64,000 nt of DNA, taken from contig JAEUPJ010000030.1 of assembly GCA_016790285.1 (NCBI GenBank), positions 62,001 through 126,000 on the forward strand, written 5' to 3'. The notes beneath the pieces are model-generated. The model made no database searches and was not told where the DNA came from. It saw only the letters and a list, made by a program, of their open reading frames with translations. Position 1 is the stretch's first letter. Each line of letters opens with the position of its first letter. Source of the DNA: Roseateles sp. Its GTDB lineage: Bacteria; Pseudomonadota; Gammaproteobacteria; Burkholderiales; Burkholderiaceae_C. The translations under genes were made by a program, and so were the position numbers. This document shows positions 55,008-64,000 of the stretch, piece by piece.

Positions 55008-56276
55008 TGCCCCGGCCAGCGACACCGACGCCCTGGGCTGGCTGGCGCTGAGCTTCACGCCCCGCGTGGCCCGGCTGGAGGAGGCCGTGGTGGCCGAGGT
55101 GTCGGCCAGCCTGCGGCTGTTCCGCGGCGCGCGGGCGTTGCGGCTGCGGCTGCAGGCCGGTGCCGCGCAGGCGGGCCTGGCGCTGGGCGCGAGCGCCTGG
55201 GCGCCCACGGCCCTGGGCGCGCTGGCCCTGGCGCGCGCGCCCGAGCCACCCCGGCACGGCAGCTTCCCCGAGCGGCTGGACGCCCTGCCCCTGCACACCC
55301 TGAGCGCCGCCCAGGCCCACCACGCCATGCTGGCCCGCCTGGGCTGCCGGCAACTGGGCGAGCTGCGCACCCTGCCGCGCGCCGCCCTGGCGCGGCGCTT
55401 CGGCCCGGGGCTGCTGACCGCGCTCGACCAGGCCTACGGCGACCTCCCCGAAGCGCATGAATGGCTGACCCTGCCCGACCGCTTCCACGCCCGGCTGGAG
55501 CTGCCCTGGCGCGTGGAGCACGCGCCGGTGCTGCTGAACTTCGCCGAGACGCTGCTGCGCCAGCTCTGCACCTTCCTGGCGGCGCGCCATGCCGGCATTC
55601 GGTCACTGCGATTGGCCTGGCAGCACGACGCGATGCGCGCCCGCGACGTGGCCAGCGGCGGCGAGCTGACCGTGGCCACCGCCGACACCACGCGCGACCT
55701 GGCCCGCCTCACCCGGCTGCTGGCCGAGCACCTGGCCCGCACCACGCTGGCGGCACCCGCCGGCGAGCTTTCGCTCAGCGCCGACACGCTGCTGCCGCTG
55801 CAGGAGCTCAGCGCCGGGCTGCTGCCCGAGTCCGGCGACGAGCAGGAGCACACCACGACCAACGCGCTGCTGGAGCGGCTGTCGGTGCGGCTGGGCGCGG
55901 CCCGCGTGCGCCAGGGCCGGCTGCGCGAAGACCACCGGCTGGACCGCATGCAGGACTGGCAGGCGTGGTCCGCTTCCCCAGCCTCGGCCGCCGCGCCCGT
56001 GCGCCCGCCGCCCGGCCCTCAGCCGACCTGGCTCGTCGACCCGCCCCTGCCGCTGCGCTGCGACGCACGCGAGCAGCCGCTCTTCGCCGGGCCGCTCACG
56101 CGCGTCAGCGGCCCGCACCGCATCGAGACCGGCTGGTGGCAGGGCGGCGGCCTGCAGACGCGCGACTACTTCGTCTACCGCAGCGCCGCACGCGGCGTGC
56201 TGTGGGTCTACCACGAGCGCTTCCCCGACCCGGCGGCGCCGAAGGCTTCGGGCTGGTTCCTGCACGGGGTGTTCGC

Positions 56277-56280
<4 letters not shown>
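54976..56280 (+). CDS. imuB: ImuB, inactive Y-family polymerase-like mutasome hub
   Basis: A 434-aa Y-family-like protein. It has the finger/thumb core (LALSFTPRVARLEEAVVAEV; CRQLGELRTLPRAALARRFG; RLELPWRVEHAPVLLNF) but no polymerase catalytic Asp/Glu set, as usual for ImuB. Near the end, AREQPLFAGPLTRVSGPHRI holds the ImuB-type clamp-binding region and the RIETGWWQGG segment common to ImuB/DinB-like tails. ImuB recruits DnaE2 to the sliding clamp in Mycobacterium and Caulobacter. It overlaps imuA and dnaE2 by 32 and 4 bases. Confidence 0.9.
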
Positions 56281-59540
<3,260 letters not shown>

Positions 59541-59564
59541 GGTGCTGCCGAGAACCGCAGGCGT

Positions 59565-59587
59565 AAACTAGTCAGCAAACTAGTCAG
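59565..59587. promoter_or_regulatory. Tandem ACTAGT repeats, likely operator of the toxin-antitoxin pair
   Basis: AAACTAGTCAG occurs twice (59565-59575 and 59577-59587), each with the palindrome ACTAGT, centred 12 bases apart. They lie just before the antitoxin start and include a possible -10 (TAAACT). Repeated palindromes at this position are typical autoregulatory operators of type II antitoxins. Confidence 0.55.
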
Positions 59588-59599
59588 ATGAGGTGTGAG

Positions 59600-59857
59600 A
59601 TGCAGACATGGCCTGTCCAGGACGCGAAGGCGCGCTTCAGCGAATTCCTGGAAACCTGCCTGGCCGAAGGGCCCCAGATGGTGACCCGACGCGGTACCGA
59701 AGCCGCGGTGCTGGTGCCCATCGACGAATGGCGCCGGCTCCAGACTGCTGCGCGACCGTCGCTCAAGCAATTGCTGCTGTCGGCAGAAGGTCGCCACGAG
59801 ATGAACATTCCCGCTCGCGGCACCGCTCGGCGGCGGGCGCCTGCTGCGGCGAGGTGA
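59600..59857 (+). CDS. Type II antitoxin, Phd/YefM family
   Basis: An 85-aa DNA-binding antitoxin. It begins MQTWPVQDAKARFSEFLETC, matching the Phd/YefM fold, with GPQMVTRRGTEAAVLVPIDE as the second conserved strand. The C-terminal part is basic and Arg/Ala-rich and would wrap the toxin. AGG lies six bases before the ATG at 59600. Another ATG at 59588 is in frame. It lies four bases before the PIN toxin gene, with which it probably forms a complex and represses its own promoter. Confidence 0.87.
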   Translation: MQTWPVQDAKARFSEFLETCLAEGPQMVTRRGTEAAVLVPIDEWRRLQTAARPSLKQLLLSAEGRHEMNIPARGTARRRAPAAAR

Positions 59858-59861
59858 GCCG

Positions 59862-60266
59862 GTGTACTTGCTGGACACCAACATCGTCTCCGAGTTGCGC
59901 AAGCCCAAGCCGCACGGCGGCGTGCTCGCATGGTTCGAGCGCCTCGAAGACACCCAACTGCATCTCTCGGCGGTGACCCTCGGCGAGATCCAGGCGGGCG
60001 TCGAGATCACCCGGGAGCAGGATGCAGTCAAGGCTGCGGAGATCGAAGCCTGGTTGGAACACGTGGCTGCGGCCTACAACGTGCTGCCGATGGACGCGGC
60101 CACCTTCCGCGCCTGGGCGCGGCTCATGCACCGGCGTTCCGACACCGTCTACGAGGACGCCATGATTGCCGCGACGGCACAAGTCCACGGCCTGACCGTG
60201 GTGACTCGCAACGTGGCCGACTTCAAGCCCTTTGGTGTGCCGCTGCTGAACCCGTTCACGGCATGA
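59862..60266 (+). CDS. Type II toxin, PIN-domain ribonuclease (VapC/FitB family)
   Basis: A 134-aa PIN-domain toxin. The acidic catalytic set is D5 (LLDTNIVSEL), E42 (TLGEIQAG), D99 (YEDAMIAAT) and D120 (NVADFKPFG). The FitB-like order and start with GTG at 59862 fit the family. It would cleave RNA when released from the antitoxin. It lies right after dnaE2 and before a macrodomain gene. Whether it is chromosomal or a recent mobile arrival cannot be told; base composition looks like the surroundings. Confidence 0.9.
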   Translation: MYLLDTNIVSELRKPKPHGGVLAWFERLEDTQLHLSAVTLGEIQAGVEITREQDAVKAAEIEAWLEHVAAAYNVLPMDAATFRAWARLMHRRSDTVYEDAMIAATAQVHGLTVVTRNVADFKPFGVPLLNPFTA

Positions 60267-60299
60267 ACCGCTCAGCAGCAAGACGATCTCCCGCAATCC

Positions 60300-60818
60300 T
60301 CAGATCGAAGACGCGTTCAATGCCTTCTGGTAGACCGCCAGATCAGCCTCAGCAAAGCAGCAGAAGATGACTTCGCGCAACTGTGGTTGCACTGCGCTCA
60401 CCGCACGGACCGTCGCAATGGCCACCGATGCCGCCAATTCGACCGGGTAGCCGTAGATGCCCGTGCTGATCCCCGGAAAGGCCAGCGATGTCACGCCCTT
60501 GGCGCCCGCCATTTCGAGCGAGCGGCGGTAACAGGACGCCAGCAGCTCGGCCTCACCGTGGCCGCCGCCTCGCCACACCGGACCCACCGTGTGCACGATG
60601 TAGCGCGCTGGCAGGCGATGGCCGCCGGTGATCTTGGCGTCGCCCGTCTTGCAGCCACCCAGGAGCCTGCACTCGTGCACGAGATCCGGTCCCGCGGCCC
60701 GGTGGATCGCGCCGTCGACGCCGCCACCGCCCAGCAGCGACGAATTGGCCGCATTGACGATGGCGTCGACGCGCAAGGTCGTGATGTCGGCGCGCAGGGC
60801 GCGGAGGATGGCGGGCAT
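60300..60818 (-). CDS. Macrodomain hydrolase, O-acetyl-ADP-ribose deacetylase type
   Basis: A 172-aa macrodomain of the YmdB/MacroD type that hydrolyses O-acetyl-ADP-ribose or mono-ADP-ribosyl groups. Key segments are [20 protein letters not shown] (adenine/distal-ribose loop) and [17 protein letters not shown]. The open frame continues 38 codons upstream; I use the ATG at 60818, which begins [19 protein letters not shown]. The gene lies beside a toxin-antitoxin pair and the AlkB gene, on the opposite strand to the toxin-antitoxin pair. No ADP-ribosyltransferase gene is nearby. Confidence 0.87.
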   Translation of the reverse strand: MPAILRALRADITTLRVDAIVNAANSSLLGGGGVDGAIHRAAGPDLVHECRLLGGCKTGDAKITGGHRLPARYIVHTVGPVWRGGGHGEAELLASCYRRSLEMAGAKGVTSLAFPGISTGIYGYPVELAASVAIATVRAVSAVQPQLREVIFCCFAEADLAVYQKALNASSI

Positions 60819-60873
60819 GGCGGTGACGAAAGAGGCGTGTCCAGCAGCGTAAGCGACCAAGACCGAGTGCGAT

Positions 60874-62043
60874 TCAAGGCTGGCCGTCACCCCAGCGGCC
60901 GGCCAGCCGCCCCCGCGCCCCCGGCTGCACATTCGCCCGCCCCAGATCCCCGCCGTAATGCGCCCTCACCCGCCGGTCCATCAGCGCAAACCACAGCGGC
61001 GGCACATACGCCACCAGCAGCAGCCCCGCGTAGCCGCTGGGCAGCTGCGGCGCCTGCTCGAAATGCCGCAGGGCCTGGTAGCGGCGCGCCGGGTGGGCGT
61101 GGTGGTCGCTGTGGCGCTGCAGGTGGTACAGGAACAGGTTGGACATGCGGTGGTTGCTGTTCCAGGAGTGTTCGGGCGCGCAGCGCTCGTAGCGGCCGTC
61201 CGGCCCCTTCTGGCGCAGCAGCCCGTAGTGTTCGATGTAGTTCACCACCTCCAGCAGCTGCGCGCCGTAGGCCGCCTGCACGAGCAGGAAGGGCAGTACC
61301 GCCCAGCCGAGCCAGGCCATGAGGGCGGCGTAGAGCAGCACGGTCATGGCCCAGGCCTGCAGGCATTCATTGCGCCAGTGCCAGGGGCCGTGGCCGCGGC
61401 CGGCCAGGCGTTGGCGCTCCAGGTGCCAGGCCGACTGCACGCTGCCCAGCACCGTACGCGGCAGGAAGGCCCAGAAGCTCTCACCGAGCCGCGCGCTGGC
61501 CGGGTCTTCCGGCGTGGCCACGCGGCGGTGGTGGCCGCGGTTGTGTTCGACGAAGAAGTGGCCGTACGCCACCAGCGCCAGCACCACGCGCGACAGCCAC
61601 CGCTCCCAGGCCGCATGCTTGTGGCCGAGTTCATGCGCGGTGTTGATGGCCACGCCGTTGATGCCGCCCACCGTCAGCACCAGGCCCGCCAGGCCCGGCC
61701 AGCCCAGGCCGCCGTGCACCGCCAGCCACGCGCCATGCACTGTGAGGCCGAACTGCAGCGGCACGAAGAGCAGCAGCACGGCGAGGTACCAGCGGTCGGC
61801 CTCCAGCGCCCCCACCTGCGCCTCGGGCGGGTTGCTGCGGTCCTCGCCCAGCAGCCAGTCCAGCAGCGGGATGCAGGTGTACATGACCACCGGCATGGCC
61901 CAGAGCCAGCCCGCGTGCCCGCTGCGGTCGGCCTGCCAGACGTTGAGCCAGGCCAGGCCCGGGAAGAGGCCGGACAGCAGCCAGGCGTAGCGCTTGGTGT
62001 CGCGCCAGGGCGTAGGAACGGGTGCCGTCAGCAGGGAAGCCAT
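60874..62043 (-). CDS. alkB: Alkane 1-monooxygenase (AlkB family)
   Basis: A membrane di-iron hydroxylase (389 aa) of medium-chain alkanes. The His-box motifs are [36 protein letters not shown] and [11 protein letters not shown]. It has about six hydrophobic helices. The frame begins further upstream; the ATG at 62043 is used because the protein then begins [12 protein letters not shown] and keeps the usual length. Rubredoxin and rubredoxin reductase genes are not adjacent, so electron donors must be elsewhere. It is divergent from msrP. Confidence 0.92.
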   Translation of the reverse strand: MASLLTAPVPTPWRDTKRYAWLLSGLFPGLAWLNVWQADRSGHAGWLWAMPVVMYTCIPLLDWLLGEDRSNPPEAQVGALEADRWYLAVLLLFVPLQFGLTVHGAWLAVHGGLGWPGLAGLVLTVGGINGVAINTAHELGHKHAAWERWLSRVVLALVAYGHFFVEHNRGHHRRVATPEDPASARLGESFWAFLPRTVLGSVQSAWHLERQRLAGRGHGPWHWRNECLQAWAMTVLLYAALMAWLGWAVLPFLLVQAAYGAQLLEVVNYIEHYGLLRQKGPDGRYERCAPEHSWNSNHRMSNLFLYHLQRHSDHHAHPARRYQALRHFEQAPQLPSGYAGLLLVAYVPPLWFALMDRRVRAHYGGDLGRANVQPGARGRLAGRWGDGQP

Positions 62044-62185
62044 GCCGGCATGCTCGGTGGGCGGGCACGGGGCGTCAAGGACAGCGGCGCTCGGGTTTAC
62101 ACGTGACGTCGGGCAGCCGGCGCGCCGTCGGTGTAAGTTGCGCCCGGGGCCGCGCGACCGAGGCCCACCACCTGCCGAGAGCCCC

Positions 62186-63154
62186 ATGCTGATCAAGACC
62201 CCTTTTGCCCATGAGCCCCTGCCCAGCGAGATCACGCCGCAGGGCGTCTACCTGAACCGCCGCACGGCGCTCGCCGGCCTGGGCCTCGCGGCCGCTTCGC
62301 CGCTGGCGCTCGCCCAAGGCGCCCCGGGCGGCGGCAAGCTGCCCAAGCTGCCCGCCACCCGCTCGGCCGTGGCAGGCGCCATGGTGCTGGACAAGCCCAC
62401 CAGCTACACCGACGCCACGAGCTACAACAACTTCTACGAGTTCGGCACCGACAAGTCCGACCCCGCGTCCTACGCCCACACGCTCAAGACGCGCCCGTGG
62501 ACGGTCAGCGTCGAGGGCGAATGCGCCAAGCCGATGCGCTTTGACATCGAGACCCTGCTCAAGCTCAGCGCCATGGAAGAGCGCATCTACCGGCTGCGCT
62601 GCGTGGAAGGCTGGAGCATGGTCATCCCGTGGGTCGGTTACTCGCTGGCTGAGGTCATCAAGAAGGTGGAGCCCACCTCCAAGGCCAAGTACGTGGAGTT
62701 CACGAGCCTGGCCGACAAGTCGCAGATGCCCGGCGTGCGCTCCGGCGTGCTGGACTGGCCCTATGTGGAAGGCCTGCGCATCGACGAAGCCATGCACCCG
62801 CTGGCGATGCTGGTGTTCGGCATGTACGGCGAGGTGCTGCCCAACCAGAACGGCGCCCCGCTGCGGCTGGCGCTGCCGTGGAAGTACGGCTTCAAGTCGG
62901 CCAAGAGCATCGTGAAGATCCGCCTCGTCGAGAAGGAGCCCACCTCCAGCTGGACCAAGGCCGCGCAGCAGGAGTACGGCTTCTATTCCAACGTGAACCC
63001 CAACGTGCCGCACCCGCGCTGGAGCCAGGCCAGCGAACGGCGCATCGGCGAGGACGGCCTCTTCGCCAAGAAGCGGCCCACGCAGATGTTCAACGGCTAT
63101 GAGGCCCAAGTGGGCCAGCTCTACGCCGGCATGGACCTGAAGAAGAACTACTGA
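62186..63154 (+). CDS. msrP: Protein-methionine-sulfoxide reductase catalytic subunit MsrP
   Basis: A periplasmic molybdopterin enzyme (322 aa) that repairs oxidised methionines in envelope proteins. The twin-arginine signal is at R25-R26 ([16 protein letters not shown]). The molybdenum ligand is Cys139 in [35 protein letters not shown] is another family segment, and the C-terminus ends GMDLKKNY. The frame is open far upstream; the ATG at 62186 gives the normal Tat N-terminus. It is followed five bases later by msrQ. Confidence 0.95.
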   Translation: MLIKTPFAHEPLPSEITPQGVYLNRRTALAGLGLAAASPLALAQGAPGGGKLPKLPATRSAVAGAMVLDKPTSYTDATSYNNFYEFGTDKSDPASYAHTLKTRPWTVSVEGECAKPMRFDIETLLKLSAMEERIYRLRCVEGWSMVIPWVGYSLAEVIKKVEPTSKAKYVEFTSLADKSQMPGVRSGVLDWPYVEGLRIDEAMHPLAMLVFGMYGEVLPNQNGAPLRLALPWKYGFKSAKSIVKIRLVEKEPTSSWTKAAQQEYGFYSNVNPNVPHPRWSQASERRIGEDGLFAKKRPTQMFNGYEAQVGQLYAGMDLKKNY

Positions 63155-63158
63155 CCCC

Positions 63159-63767
63159 GTGAAGCGACTTCTGACGGCGGCGCTGCTGCACCGCGCCGCC
63201 AAGCCGGCCCTGTTCCTGCTGTGCCTGGCGCCGCTGGCGGGGCTGTTCTACGGTGCAGCCACCAACCAGCTCGGCGCCAACCCGGCCGAGAAGCTCATCC
63301 GCGAGCTCGGCGAGTGGACGATGCGCCTGCTGTGGCTCACCCTCGCCATCACCCCGCTGCGACAGCTCAGCGGCCTGGCGGCGCTGGCGCGCTTTCGGCG
63401 CATGCTGGGCGTGTTCAGCTTCGCCTACGCGAGCCTGCACCTGCTGGCCTACGGGTGGCTCGACATGGGGCTGGAGGTGGCCGACATCGCCCGCGACATC
63501 GCCAAGCGGCCTTTCATCCTGATGGGCTTCACCGCCTGGCTGCTGATGCTGCCGCTGGCCGCCACCAGCTTCAACCGCGCGATCAAGGCCCTGGGCGCGC
63601 CGCGCTGGCAGGCGCTGCACAAGGCCGTCTACGCCGTGGCCGTGGTGGCGCTGATGCACTTCATCTGGATGCGCGCCGGCAAGAACAACTTCGGCGAGCC
63701 GGCGGTCTATGGCGCCATCCTCGCCCTGCTGCTGGGCTGGCGGGTGTGGAAGAAGCTGCGCGGATAA
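63159..63767 (+). CDS. msrQ: Haem/FMN membrane subunit MsrQ
   Basis: An inner-membrane cytochrome-b-type protein (202 aa) that passes electrons from the quinone pool to MsrP. About six helices, with conserved His in segments FSFAYASLHLLAYGW, RWQALHKAVYAVAV and LMHFIWMRAGK. The start is GTG at 63159, four bases after msrP. MsrP-MsrQ are a known operon pair. Confidence 0.94.
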   Translation: MKRLLTAALLHRAAKPALFLLCLAPLAGLFYGAATNQLGANPAEKLIRELGEWTMRLLWLTLAITPLRQLSGLAALARFRRMLGVFSFAYASLHLLAYGWLDMGLEVADIARDIAKRPFILMGFTAWLLMLPLAATSFNRAIKALGAPRWQALHKAVYAVAVVALMHFIWMRAGKNNFGEPAVYGAILALLLGWRVWKKLRG

Positions 63768-63812
63768 TTTTCCGACCTGCCCCTCCAGCCCCTTCAGCCA
63801 CTCAGGCGCGCC

Positions 63813-64000
63813 ATGACCAGCCCCTCCTCCTTCGACGTCGCCATCCTCGGCGGCGGCCCTGCCGGCTGCAGCGCAGCCTCCTGGCTCGGCCAGCTCGGCC
63901 TGACGACGCTGCTCGTCGAACGCGAGGCGCAGCTGTGCGCGTCACTGGCCGCCCTCGACTTCCCGCAGGACTGGGTGCTGGGCGAGCCGGCCACGCGGCT
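63813..64000 (+). CDS. FAD-dependent oxidoreductase, 5' part only (cut by window edge)
   Basis: The frame starts at the ATG at 63813 and is open to the end of the window (62 full codons). It reads TSPSSFDVAILGGGPAGCSA and onward, a classical dinucleotide-binding motif GxGxxG seen as GGGPAG with the acidic ribose-binding residue in LLVERE. This marks an FAD/NAD(P)-dependent oxidoreductase of the glutathione reductase or monooxygenase type. The substrate cannot be told from this fragment. It lies 45 bases after msrQ. Confidence 0.75.
   Translation, partial: MTSPSSFDVAILGGGPAGCSAASWLGQLGLTTLLVEREAQLCASLAALDFPQDWVLGEPATR

Noticed and set aside
55461..56276. Upstream extension of the dnaE2 frame
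   Set aside because: The frame is open through imuB by composition only; the true start is the ATG at 56277 that overlaps the imuB stop.

Overview
The window is a dense, high-GC bacterial chromosome segment with about 61 protein genes and no gap over 300 bases. It looks like a betaproteobacterium of the order Burkholderiales, probably near the Rubrivivax/Roseateles/Leptothrix/Ideonella group. The pointers are Omp32-type porins, the block tyrS, M23 peptidase, anmK, erpA, rpsI, rplM, a LexA-controlled imuA-imuB-dnaE2 cassette, a PEP-CTERM surface protein and a complete type II secretion cluster. The taxon is inferred from gene content only. No insertion sequence, prophage, CRISPR array, rRNA or tRNA was found.

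Layout. 1-2.9 kb: penicillin-binding protein 1A, frataxin-like CyaY, and the tiny lipoprotein LptM, which is not followed by the usual lysA. 2.9-6.8 kb: a four-gene Dpp/Opp-type ABC importer without a binding-protein gene. 7-9.4 kb: two general porins. 9.6-13.6 kb: coq7, an OsmC-like protein, a strong candidate small RNA, threonine deaminase ilvA, and a CobT-like protein that lacks both catalytic glutamates. 13.6-25 kb: the type II secretion system, gspC divergent from gspGHIJKLMNDEF. 25-31 kb: a four-arm palindromic repeat, a membrane protein, two secreted proteins of unknown function, a Lon-like AAA ATPase, a 5'-nucleotidase and a PEP-CTERM protein. 31-35 kb: an operon of DUF4331 protein, small lipoprotein, TPR protein and HupE/UreJ-like membrane protein. 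35-40.4 kb: a Tricorn-like periplasmic protease and a TPR-like diguanylate cyclase.

40.5-43.5 kb: metR divergent from DUF1852 (mesX) and a core methionine synthase (mesD), a cobalamin- and folate-independent, oxygen-requiring methionine route. 43.6-50.4 kb: tyrS, M23 peptidase, anmK, an MFS pump, erpA, rpsI and rplM. 50.6-53.9 kb: GNAT acetyltransferase, DUF2726 protein, SrkA-like kinase and YciI-like protein. 54-59.5 kb: the SOS mutasome imuA-imuB-dnaE2 behind a near-ideal LexA box. 59.5-60.3 kb: a Phd/VapC-type toxin-antitoxin pair with a repeated operator. 60.3-64 kb: macrodomain hydrolase, AlkB-type alkane hydroxylase, msrP-msrQ and the start of an FAD-dependent oxidoreductase cut by the window edge.

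The main leads for new biology are the candidate small RNA with anti-Shine-Dalgarno loops (10.77-10.85 kb), the reprogrammed CobT homologue, the DUF4331 operon, the four-arm palindromic element and the paired unknown secreted proteins.
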